A stretch of 64,000 nucleotides of DNA from Symsagittifera roscoffensis (Eukaryota > Xenacoelomorpha > Acoela > Convolutidae): NCBI RefSeq assembly GCF_963678635.1, contig NC_087064.1:67816025-67880024 (forward strand). The letters are read 5' to 3'. The translations under genes were made by a program, and so were the position numbers. Below the pieces are notes generated by a model. That model searched no databases. It was not told the origin of the DNA and saw only the letters and a program-made list of their open reading frames with translations. This document shows, one piece after another, positions 55,149 to 64,000 of this stretch. Within the stretch, counting starts at the first letter, position 1, and every line of letters starts with the position of its first letter.

Positions 55149-55232
55149 GATTAAAGGGGAAGAGGGAACATTCAGCGTTTTGATCTGATAGATTAAAGGG
55201 GAAGAGGGAACATTCAGGGTTTTGATCTGAAA
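55149..55232. repeat. Two-copy tandem repeat, period 42 bp
   Basis: GATTAAAGGGGAAGAGGGAA plus 22 further bases is repeated head-to-tail from 55149 and 55191 with one difference (CAGCG versus CAGGG). Confidence 0.85.
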
Positions 55233-56150
55233 GTATTCCTAATTTTACATCTCATTTATTCAAACACTTCAATATCCCGGAAAAGACAAGTTTATCTGTT
55301 TATTCGAGTTTGTTCCTTCTTTAACTACCGGATAACCTTGTTGTTCCGACTTTCGAAGAAAGTGAGGAATATATAGGCTCGAGTTCTTTATGCCGACCAA
55401 TGTCCAAACTAACATTACCTCTTTCGTGAGATTAATCCCTGGCTCAACGGGAACCCACGCCGAATGCGCCCACCACCATTAACCTCACACGGCGATTCAA
55501 ACTGCTCGTTTTAAAATTTGGTGCTGAAAGTGTAACCCGAATTGTTTACGCGCGAAATATAATGTACTTGAAAGTTGTTCCAAATTGAATTGAGGTAAGC
55601 TACTTGTTCCGACTTCTTCGAAGAAAGTGACTGATTATTTGTGCTCGGGTTGGTTTTCTTACAAACAAATTTCGACTTAAGAACTAGCAATTGACAATGT
55701 TTTTTTTTATCAGCCAAAAGTTGTAAAGGTTTTGTTATCCTGAGATCGAATTTTAAAAGATATTTCCCCTTTGATCTTTTTCGGTAAAGATATTGGGGTT
55801 TAAAGGTTGCCCATCTGGCCAATTTGGGACAAAAGGGCATATATTTCGTGCTATTACGCTTACGTGGCGATTTAGTCCGTCTTAAAAATCGTTCCAAATA
55901 CAAGTGTGGCATGCTATTTGGTCTATTTAATATATGACTGATGGGAAACATAACTTTGTAAATTACGACCATTCAAAAAATTAATGAAAATTTTTCATTT
56001 TTTTGTGAAAATTTCGTTATTTCCTTTTAAAATGAACCTTAATCAATAGACATTAAAGTGCAGTCTGAAACTTCAGTGCGTCGCTCTGATACGAGCAGTC
56101 TTGTTTCATATGTGCTCAAATTGTCACACAGAGTAGGTGAGTGAGTGAGT

Positions 56151-56584
56151 GACATACTGACCACTTTGGTCACTCATGAGTGACCAGTCACTTATGGTTA
56201 CATTTTGGTCACTCTTTGTCTCAAAGTCACCTTTCTAAGAGGTCAACCTACGGAATTGCCCCGTGGGCCATGAACCAACTCAGAAATCAGCTTATTATGA
56301 AACGCTCTGCCCTGCATCTAGACGAGACAACTTATAATGGGAAAATTCGCAATGAATTTTGGGTATCCTATGTTGTTTTCAGCCAGAAAACTTCTCGTTA
56401 CCTTTGTCATCGAACAACTTTTTTAGTTTAATTACAGCTAAATTAATTTTTTGACCGCCTTGAATGTTTTTTTTTGAATGTTGGAGAGCGAAGGTCACTT
56501 TTGGTCACTTTTTTATGTTGTTTTGGTCACTTTTTACAAAATTGTGATGGTCACTTTTTACTCTTTCCCCATGTGGTCAGCCTG
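56151..56584. mobile_element. MITE-like element rich in GGTCACT, inserted in a (GTGA)n tract
   Basis: CTGACCAC at 56156 and GTGGTCAG at 56573 form terminal inverted repeats. Inside are many copies of GGTCACT or AGTGACC, including the palindrome GGTCACTCATGAGTGACC. On both sides lies the tetramer tract (GTGA)n (56136-56150 and 56585-56601), either target duplication or part of the element. The 83-codon frame 56180-56431 has no recognised motif. Confidence 0.6.
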
Positions 56585-56975
56585 GTGAGTGAGTGAGTGA
56601 GTGAATGAATGAATGAAGAAAATTAACTCTCGGTTAAAAACATTAAATAGCAATTGCTTGCTTCCTAGATGTTATTTTCAAACTAATGAAAAAGGCTGGG
56701 TGACTTGAACTGTTTGTGATTTTTGATGCCATAAGTTAAAGATGAAAATTAATTTTAAAATTATTCATCTCTAGACAACCCTGAGTGCAATGATGTTATT
56801 AATCATGTTGTCATTTCCCTGCTTTGTTGCTTAGGCTAGACGCCTGAAAACAGACAATTTATTTCTAATGGCGAAGTAGCCAAATGATCTGCATTTTTTA
56901 GAAGAGTAATACATAAAGAGTGAGAAATGTTATAAATGTTTTGGAAACAATTTATTGTTTTAATTTGATTATTAG

Positions 56976-57136
56976 GCGAACGACCACTACAACGGGAAGA
57001 AACACCAGAAGAAGATGCTAAGTGTGGATGCCTCTGCTCTGGACGCAATGTCCGGAGGTTCGGGAGACCGAGGCAATGGAGAGCAGGGAGAAGAGACGGC
57101 GATTGTTAAGAGCAGCAGTGTGCAGAACTTTAACGA
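56976..57136 (+). CDS. Zinc-finger/Dicer-like helicase gene, exon 3 (second half of finger 5 and linker)
   Basis: The acceptor TTTGATTATTAG ends at 56975; entry phase 0. ANDHYNGKKHQKKM completes the zinc finger begun in the previous exon. A Ser/Gly/Glu linker follows (SGGSGDRGNGEQGEE). The best donor is GA|GTATGT at 57137, leaving phase 2, which matches the next exon exactly (GA plus T makes Asp). A donor three bases later (TAT|GTAAAG) would be phase 0 and would not fit. Confidence 0.8.
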
Positions 57137-57559
57137 GTATGTAAAGACAGAGTAGTAGATCGGCAATCAGGGCAGGGTTGGATTTGGGGGGAGGGGGCAT
57201 CGGCAATCAGGGCAATTATTGCTGTCTGTCAGGAATTTAACCCCCTCACAACCAGGGACTCATTAAAAAAATTTTAAAAAAACTAGCGGCCATTAATGGC
57301 AAATTTAAAAGATTTTTGAGTACGAGAAAGTTTGGTGTTTCGCGGCTTGACTTAAGCTCACTACAAATTCATTGGCCGAAAAGGTAATTTGTTCTTTCAA
57401 TAGTCTGGCGCAAAAAATGTGAATGACTACAAGTTTCGAAAATTTGTTTATAATTTATTGGTAGATACCTCAGGAACCCAGTTTTGAACTCCAGGAGAGT
57501 AAGTTTTATTAAGAAAGTGTCGGCAATTCTACCATTCTCCTCCCAACATGCCGTTTCAA

Positions 57560-58180
57560 GTGTCAATGAACGTAGTGAAGACATTTATGTAGGTCGTGAT
57601 GAGTTTTTCGAGGAATATTTTGCAGGAAATTTGCTCTTCTAAAAATTCCTAAATATCGATTTTTCGCGGTTTATTTTTTTAAATTTCAGTTCATTTCATT
57701 TGTTTAACGAAGCCAGACTCATTTTTTTATCAGCAAAATTGTAAATGTATCAAAAAAATTGAACAGATTCTCGTTTCGAAAGTGGATTTTTTGCTTTTTT
57801 TTTTTGAAAAAAAATTTCCGACGTAGGCAGTTTGCTCGAGTTGCCGTCGGACCTTCTCTGATACTTCCTATAGATATTTTTTGAGTTTTTTGTCGGTTTA
57901 GTTTTTTTTGGTTCCAAAATAATTGGCGGTAGTTTTTTCTTCATGTGCTCAGTCTAGGAAAAAGTTTTAAAAGATGTTCACGCTCAAATTTGATTCGTGA
58001 TTTGGCGTTTGTTCTTTTTTTTTGCTCAAAGAAGGACAAATAACGCTCTTCAATTACATAATTGGAAATAGCGCAAAAAAACGTCTTTAACTTAAGTTTC
58101 GAATGTGGATAATAAATTGAAGATTTTTCAGCGGAATAAAAAAAATTGTCGATGGATTCAATTTCCTAAAATTCGGTTAT
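57560..58180 (+). repeat. Dispersed repeat family R1, copy 2
   Basis: Same landmarks as 42236-42520 (TCAATGAACGTAGTGAAGAC, TGTAGGTCGTGATGAG, GATGTTCACGCTCAAATTTG, GATGGATTCAATTTCCT). It occupies most of the intron 57137-58406. Confidence 0.65.
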
Positions 58181-58406
58181 TTTTATGACAAAAGTACTAA
58201 TCAAAGAATATAAGAACTTTAACGATATATTTGCCTTCGAAATTTGAAAGTCACTTTATCATTGGCTTGAGTTCATTGACTTTTTTATTGGTAATTTTAT
58301 TTTTTTTGCAATGACTCTCGGGGCGGAACATTCTTTTGCAACTTGGTTTCATGTTTTTTTTTCACTGATACCGATATCTAAATTTGATGAGTTTTGCTTG
58401 ATTCAG

Positions 58407-58552
58407 TTACGACGAGACAGCGAGAACTGTTGAGTTGGAGAAGTACTACAAGGAGAGGGGAGTAGTGGCGACTACTCCGAGACACTACCAGCACGATCTG
58501 TTCCGCCGAGTGATGCTGGACGACTACTCTTACTACTGCTTCCTACCAACTG
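58407..58552 (+). CDS. Zinc-finger/Dicer-like helicase gene, exon 4 (start of helicase, Q-like motif to Walker A)
   Basis: The acceptor TTGATTCAG ends at 58406 and the donor ACTG|GTATGA lies at 58553; entry phase 2, exit phase 1. RTVELEKYYKERGVV is followed by TPRHYQHDLFRRVM, the (P)RxYQ block that precedes motif I in Dicer and RIG-I-like helicases. The exon ends in CFLPTG, the first half of Walker A. The next exon supplies LGKT. Confidence 0.85.
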
Positions 58553-58942
58553 GTATGACATCTTAGTTTGTCTGTTTTTGCGCAATCTCTAGTACCCTGA
58601 TCAAGATCCGACTCAGATTTTGATCTTCACAGTATCTAAACGAAGCTTAAAAGATGCGATATTTTAGTCAAAATCTTTGAAAAAAAAAACAACTTGACAA
58701 AATTGTGTTGTCCCTCCCTACTTTTCTTTCGGAGATCTCGGAAGGGCAGATGGGTCGACAAAATTTTCGAAAATTGTTTTTTTGAAGTCCGCAACCCCAC
58801 TCGCGAAAATCTCTGATTTATCCTTGGTTATTGTTCATTAATCAAGTAAGGAATTTTTATGGATTTTGATTGTGAAAATTGGTATCTTTGATTTTCTAAG
58901 TTCACCTACCATATCAAAAATATCCCTTGGCCAAATCTATTA

Positions 58943-60651
58943 TCTATTATACATTTAAATGCGTGCTTCACCATCTCGCCATGTTTAAGCTTTTTCAACG
59001 TATTATTTTTGCATGTTTAACGAAAGAATTTTTGCACGTTCAAGCTATATCGTATATTGCAATGCTTAAGAATTTTTTTTCGATTTTCCAATTTGATTTT
59101 AGTGGTTATTTCACCGAGTTTAAAATAAGCAGCCCATTAACGAGATAAGACGATTTTGGTGATTCTTTCAAAAAATTTCAGAAAACTCAAATTACAAAAT
59201 AATTTAAAAAACTTGAAGTTCCCAACTCTGTAATTGAATACTGTCAGGGTTTTATTTAGGATTGCGAATCTTGCCTCCATTTATGACTGCTGAAATCTTT
59301 GTAGTTTTCGAGATATGACGTTTTTTTTGTGATTTTTTGAAAAATTTCCAGAAAATTTGAGTTAATTATTTTTCAAAATTCGAAATTCCCAACCCTGTAG
59401 TTGGGTGATTTCAGGGTACTCCAAGAAATTGCAAATCTTGCCTCCAAATGTGACTGTTCAAATCCTTGTAGTTTTCAAGATATGACGTTTTTTGTGATTT
59501 TTCAAAAAATTTTCAGAAAACATATTAATTTTTTTTGCAAAATCTTAAATTTCCAACCCTGTAGTTGGGTTCTCTTTGAGTACTCTAAGGTGTTGCAATT
59601 CTTGCCTCCAAATATGACTGCTCAATTTTTTGTAATTTTCGAAATATGACGTTTTATGTGATTTTTTCAAAATTTTTTATAGAAAACTTAAAATTATAAT
59701 TTAATTTTCAAAATCTGAAATTCCCAACACTGTAGTTGGGTCCTGTCAGAGTACTCACAAGGATCGCGAATCTTGCCTCCAATTATGTTTGCTCAAATCC
59801 TTGGTGTTTTTGAGATGTAATGTTTTTTGTGATTTTTCTAAATTTTCAGAAAACCTAAATTTAATTTTATTTCAAAATTTGAAATTCCCAACCCTGTAGT
59901 TGGGTACTGTCAGGGTACTCTAAGGTGTTGCAATTGTTGCTTCCGAATTGGACTCTTCAGATCCTTGTAGTTTAGAGATATGTCGTTTTTTGTGATTTTT
60001 CTTTTAAAAATTTCAGAAAATTTAATTATTTTTTTTTTCATAATTTGAAATTAGTAACTTTGTAGTTGACTGCTGTCAGGGCACTCTCAGGAGTTACTAA
60101 TCTTGCCATATGCGACTGCTCAAATGCCTTTAGCTTTCGAGACGTGACGTTTTTTTAATTTTTTCAAACTTTCTCCAAGAAATTATCTACAAAGAAATTC
60201 ACAAAATTTGAAACTACTAACTTGATGAAAACACAACCTTACTGTCAGCGTATACCCAGGCGTCTCAAATCTTGTCTCTAAATTTGAATGCTCAAATCTT
60301 TTTAGTTTCCGAGATAAGACGTTTTGTTATGATTTTTTCATTTTTTGTCGGGAATCTTAAGCTTAAACGAAATTTCAAATTCCCAACCGTATAGTAGGGT
60401 GCTCTCAGGGGCTTTCAGTGGTTGAAAATCTGGTCTCCAAATTTCTCCAGAGGCCCATTAAGTTTCCGAGATGACACTTTTATGGTTTTTTTAAAATGGG
60501 AATTAAAAAAATTAAAAAGTTTGAAATTACCAACACTGTAATTGGGTGCAGTCAGAATACACTAAAAGTTTGCTGATCTTGTTTCCAATATATGCGGTTT
60601 TTCATTAGTTGTCGAAAAAATTCGAAGCACCGGAGGTGCGGTAAACGCTAA
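58943..60651 (+). mobile_element. Helitron-like non-autonomous element with internal tandem array, copy 2
   Basis: Second copy of the element at 46881-48704, with the same ends: TCTATTATA after A at the 5' end, the hairpin GCACC-GGA-GGTGC (60627-60639), eight bases and CTAA before a T. The unique 5' part (CGCCATGTTTAAGC, GTATTATTTTTGCATGTTTA) is shared, and the tandem units (about eight, 59140-60600) have the same order of blocks. The same orientation as copy 1. The two copies differ in unit number and sequence, so they are old. Confidence 0.7.
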
Positions 60652-60744
60652 TTTTTCCTGAAGCGCTTGAAAAATTTGATTTGTCATTTGAAATTTCTAA
60701 GTCGTTTTTAGGTTTGTTCGAATAGGATCTAGTTGGATTAGAAT

Positions 60745-60960
60745 AGATTGTGGGTTCAGTGCAACAGGGCTTGATTTTAGGTCCTTTGATATTTATAATA
60801 TACTAAATAACCTGCCCAAAGCATGCAAGTTTGTGGAAGTTTTGTTATTTGCAGATGATGCAAACCTATCGTTGATAGGTTGCCTAATTGATGTTGCCCA
60901 ATTAGTAACAAATCAAATGATTAATAAGTTATAGACTCAATGAATTTGAAGCTGATTCGA
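60745..60960 (+). pseudogene. LINE reverse transcriptase scrap
   Basis: NLPKACKFVEVLLFADDANLS contains the FADD box (60848-60859) of CR1/L2-like LINE RT. The preceding text (GCAACAGGGCTTGATTTTAG) corresponds to the PQGLILGP block in another frame. Only about 70 codons remain. Confidence 0.7.
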
Positions 60961-60976
60961 ATCTTACATTTGGTTA

Positions 60977-61371
60977 CCCTTGCGATAAACAAGGTTACTG
61001 TAATAAGTGTTCCAGTTGCTTCATGATAAATTCAAGGAGCGTTCTGCGCAATTAACGCGCAAAGACCAGGAGTTCGTTTCCAGTCGGTGCCTGTTTCTTG
61101 CAAACTGAAAAATTTCACACCATTTTAGACCGTCGGTGGCCTGCTTATCTTTTTCGGATTGGTTCGCGCATAAATGACTTGTGTGAAGTTTCAGCTGTTT
61201 TCTGGCATGTCGGAAGCTCCATTTAAAATTCCTAATTGTGAAGGTCATTTTGCTCCATGTTTTTGTAGCAATTTTTATTAATTGCCGATATTTCTTTTCC
61301 TTCGCTTTTAATTAGAGTAATTCATTTTAGTATTCACAATGGTGCGAAGCTCAGCTTCACCGCTGTATCTA
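60977..61371 (+). mobile_element. Small hairpin-capped repeat with B-box-like motif (about 395 bp)
   Basis: It starts CCCTTGCGATAAACAAGG and ends with the hairpin GGTGCGAAGCTCAGCTTCACC followed by GCTGTATCTAA. GACCAGGAGTTCGTTTCCAG inside is B-box-like. It looks like a complete short copy of the family at 54285-55104. The final CTAA before T resembles a Helitron end. Confidence 0.45.
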
Positions 61372-61589
61372 ATTTTAAGTTCACAACAACCAAACCTGAC
61401 TCAAAATTTCCGTTCAATTTTGATACTGATTTTGTGCAATGAAACCTTGGTAACAAACGTTCAAGTAATACCGTAGCAAAGTTGTAAACATTCTGTAGTA
61501 CGTTATTTTAGTTTGACTACACGCAGCTGGATCTACTTTATCTGAGATGATTGTTTTTTGTGAGAAAGTAGCTAGATCAGTTATGATGA

Positions 61590-61900
61590 TATTAAGAGTC
61601 AATGAACGTAAAGCCGACTCTCATATAGGTTGTGATGATTTTTTAGGTCAAATATTCAAAATTGATCATGCTCAGATTTGATATTTTTGCTATTTGACTT
61701 TTGATTTCCTCTTAAGTTCATTTCATTTTTTGTTAAAAGGAAAGCGCACTTCACTATCGAACTGCAAAAATGCTAAGGTCTCCAAAAACGTGTAAGACTT
61801 CTAGTTATGAAAGTGGAATGTAATTTTGTAAATTTTTTGCAGCTAAATAAAAAATTTTCTTATCGATCCAGTTTGTTCATTTTATATTCTTTTTTAAATA
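61590..61900 (+). repeat. Dispersed repeat family R1, copy 3
   Basis: GAGTCAATGAACGTAAAGCC, CATATAGGTTGTGATGA, GATCATGCTCAGATTTGA and CACTTCACTATCGAACTGCA correspond to the other two R1 copies. Confidence 0.65.
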
Positions 61901-62339
61901 AACAAAGTGTTAATCATGAATTGTTAAAGAAATTCATTGAGCTTTAAGGCCATCTATTTTCTTTGAATTTTATTGCGATTTTTTTCAAGCCAGTGTTTTT
62001 TATTCTGTTTAGTCGTAACGAATGCTTTTTCCGCGCACCCTTGTATGGGGAGTGTTAGGTAGTGCCATTTGAGGCTGTTTAGACAGCGCGTGGGGTCCAC
62101 CACTTGAAGGCGGCACTTCTCAACCCTAACGAATAATTTTTTTTAGCTGTAACTTAATTAAAAAGCTGGCAGTAGTTTTGAATACATATAATTTATTCAA
62201 TTGTTTTGTGCGTCTTTTGTTCGTTTAATGTGATCAGGCCTATTTGTGCCGATAATTTTAAAAATGTGGAGGAACTTTGTATATGGGTGTGTTCTAATTT
62301 TTTTCTTTTTTTTCACGCAAAATCAGGAACCACAAATAA

Positions 62340-62880
62340 TCATTAAAATGGGTCGAGTGATATATCATATCAAAGCACATTCAGTCCTGATTCGAACGAC
62401 AGTAAAATTTTAGAAAAATCTTTTTCAGTGTCGAGAAAAACCTGTATAAAATTTTTTATTTTTGGTCTAATTTCGAGCTAATAAGGTGAGTGTGCAGGCT
62501 TATTTAAGCTTAAATTAAGAAGTGAAAGTTAAGTTTCACTCAAGTAATATTTGTTTTTGGAGTTTTTTAGCGTCTTTTGAGGAGTTAACAACTTCAAAAA
62601 ATGAAAAAAAAATCTGTTTTTTTTTAATGTTTATACGTTTTTTTTTCGGTTTTTTAACCACTTCCTTACAAAAACTGTTTTTCCAATTGGTATTTTTTTT
62701 ACTATGACTGTTGCATTTGCCTATTTTTTTTTGTTCAGATTTATTATACCACACAGAAAAAATGACACTAATTTTAAAAACAAATTGTATTTGTTAAGAC
62801 TATGGTCGGAACATTCTGTGCTACTTGCTCAGTAACCGGCTATCCTAATTCAATTCTACCTTTTATTCTCTAAAAAACTA
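62340..62880 (+). repeat. Dispersed repeat family R2, copy in the long intron
   Basis: ATATCATATCAAAGC, CAGTGTCGAGAAAAACC, TCTAATTTCGAGC and GCTACTTGCTCAGTAACC are the landmarks shared with 40795-41370 and 44700-45130. Confidence 0.6.
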
Positions 62881-63277
62881 CGTCTACAAGAAAAATGATT
62901 CCAAAATTTTGTCAGCCAATTCTCAAGGTCTACAAATTTGATTATCCAAGCTCTTCTTCATTGTCAAAAGACACTGCTTCTTAACTGGGAAATATGGTGT
63001 TTTGATTCACTAAAAAATAGCTCACACCTCAAAATTATTAAGAGTCGGCGCGGAATCTGCCTTTAAAGCAATTTCAGAGCCAGCTATTCAAAAAGGTTGT
63101 GGGTAGTGAATTTCATCAGCGGGCAATATCTTTTTGAAACCGAATAAAAAACCTCTTCATAGGTGGTTTTCTATTTTTCCGAGAGTTTTATCTGTCTTAG
63201 AGTTTGCGAGTAGAGAACTTCATAGGCGGAGCAGAGTTAACTTGCACAGTTATGATGACTATTTTTGAATGTGATAG

Positions 63278-63444
63278 GTCTGGGGAAGACGTTGGTGGCC
63301 TGTCTGATCATGCGAGAGATGCTGGAGTTGAATTGGGGTCAAAGAGGCAAAGTGTTCTTCGTAACCGACAAAGTTCTGCTCACTTTACAGCAGATGCAGT
63401 ACATTCGAGACCAATTCAAAGCCCAGAAATCTCACTACATTAAG
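63278..63444 (+). CDS. Zinc-finger/Dicer-like helicase gene, exon 5 (Walker A to motif Ia)
   Basis: The acceptor AATGTGATAG ends at 63277 and the donor AAG|GTAAAA lies at 63445; entry phase 1, exit phase 0. GT completes the Gly codon left by exon 4, giving PTG-LGKTLVACLIMREM, a complete Walker A. Then KVFFVTDKVLLTLQQMQYIR corresponds to the motif Ia region. The QQ-x2-YIR pattern is typical of Dicer helicases, while DKVLL recalls RIG-I-like helicases. The rest (DECH box, further motifs, and PAZ/RNase III if present) lies beyond the window. Confidence 0.85.
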
Positions 63445-63505
63445 GTAAAAGTTGTCCCTGCCTCCACCAAGGAACCAGCCTCCACCGGTCCATTATCCTT
63501 GATTA

Positions 63506-63884
63506 CAGGGGCGGATTTAGGGGGGGGGGGACGCCTCCCTCAGGGATTCGACCCCACTGCCCACCCAAAGGGTCCCCCTTTGTACTATTTTGAGATATCC
63601 ATTTTTGGCTGACTGACCCTAAACTTTTTCCAAAGGCGCCTTCGGTGCCAAAATATACTAATTTTGACGGGGAGCGCGCGCCGAAAAAACGCAATTTTTT
63701 TGTTAAACTTTTCCATAAAGTGCCTCAAAACTTTGCGGAGCAGAAAATTTGGCCATAACAGGGTCTTTTTGTGCTTTGACTGAGCTCGGAAAATCAATTT
63801 AAACTACCTAAAAAAAGGTCGACAAGATTTTCGAATGTTTTTTGAAAATCCGCCCCCCTCGAGAAAATCCTAGATCCGCCCCTT
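63506..63884. mobile_element. hAT-MITE-like element with GGGGCGGAT ends, in the last intron
   Basis: CAGGGGCGGATTTAGG at the left and CCTAGATCCGCCCCT at the right are inverted repeats with one internal mismatch, of the CAGGGGCGGAT type common in animal hAT MITEs. A G-run of about eleven follows the left end. No matching 8-bp flank was seen, so the exact ends remain uncertain. The rest of the window (63885-64000) is AT-rich without features. Confidence 0.65.
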
Positions 63885-64000
63885 TTCTTTAAAATTCAAA
63901 GTTTTTTCAAAAGACAAGATTTTTTCAAAAAGTAAGTCTTTGAAAAAATCTCAAGTATTTTTTTTGTGTACTTGCGTTCATTGACTTTTTTCAAAGTGTC

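Larger units (their letters stand above)
51687..56975. other. Intron of 5.3 kb with several mobile repeats
   Basis: It contains the hairpin blocks at 51795, 53224, 53807 and 54285, a tRNA-like block near 54415-54475, the GCGAAGCTTCGCTTCGC hairpin at 55078-55097, a 42-bp two-copy repeat at 55149, the shared block at 56052, and a GGTCACT-rich MITE at 56151-56584. No exon-like frame was seen. The minus-strand frame 55972-55511 has no motif. Confidence 0.6.
58553..63277. other. Intron of 4.7 kb with Helitron-like and other repeats
   Basis: It contains the Helitron-like copy 58943-60651, a LINE RT scrap at 60745-60960, a small hairpin-capped element 60977-61371, an R1 copy at 61590-61900 and an R2 copy at 62340-62880. 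The stretches 58553-58942, 61901-62339 and 62881-63277 show nothing recognisable. Confidence 0.6.

Noticed and set aside
55511-55972. 153-codon minus-strand frame in the long intron
   Set aside because: No recognisable domain, no splice-supported neighbours, composition like the surrounding AT-rich DNA. Kept only as a remark.

Overview
The window is eukaryotic nuclear DNA, almost certainly from an invertebrate animal. It has spliced host genes with GT-AG introns in AT-rich DNA, and a dense load of retroelements and DNA transposons. I cannot place the phylum. There is no bacterial gene organisation and no CRISPR array.

The layout falls into five blocks. (1) 1-15.8 kb is a decayed Ty3/Gypsy retrotransposon locus on the + strand. 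Two head-to-tail truncated units and the end of a third (leader, gag, protease, reverse transcriptase) share the same disabling lesions. The last unit continues through RNase H, integrase and an acidic tail into a region that looks like an ADP-ribose macrodomain of the OARD1/TARG1 type. (2) 15.8-23.7 kb is a second decayed coding continuum of about 7.9 kb. I do not recognise it, except for an SGNH-hydrolase module near its start. (3) 24.2-28.7 kb (- strand) is a near-complete CR1/L2-like LINE with an SGNH ORF, a PHD/coiled-coil/RRM-like ORF1, and an endonuclease-RT ORF2. ORF1 and ORF2 share one frame and are separated by a single UGA in the leaky UGA-CUA context. (4) 31.6-34.6 kb is a second, 5'-truncated LINE (+) interrupted by a 580-bp hAT-type MITE with perfect TIRs and an 8-bp target duplication. 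(5) 34.8-64 kb holds two host genes whose introns and flanks are filled with repeats.

Host gene 1 (34.8-43.9 kb, +) has five exons with fully compatible splice phases. They encode an SHCBP1/nessun-dorma-like right-handed beta-helix protein ending in a MYND zinc finger; a BEL/Pao fragment sits in one intron. Host gene 2 (49.4 kb to beyond the right edge, +) encodes several U1/matrin-type (dsRNA-binding type) C2H2 zinc fingers. These are spliced to the start of a Dicer/RIG-I-like SF2 helicase, with the Walker A motif formed exactly across a phase-1 splice junction. This zinc-finger plus Dicer-like helicase architecture is the best candidate here for an undescribed RNA-silencing or dsRNA-sensing protein.

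The non-coding DNA of the right half contains two Helitron-like elements (5'-TC, 3' hairpin plus CTRR, A/T target) that carry internal tandem arrays. It also contains hairpin-capped repeats with tRNA-like boxes, at least two further MITE types, and two dispersed AT-rich repeat families. Splice models, isoforms and family assignments come from reading the sequence by eye and from remembered family motifs; no search was run.
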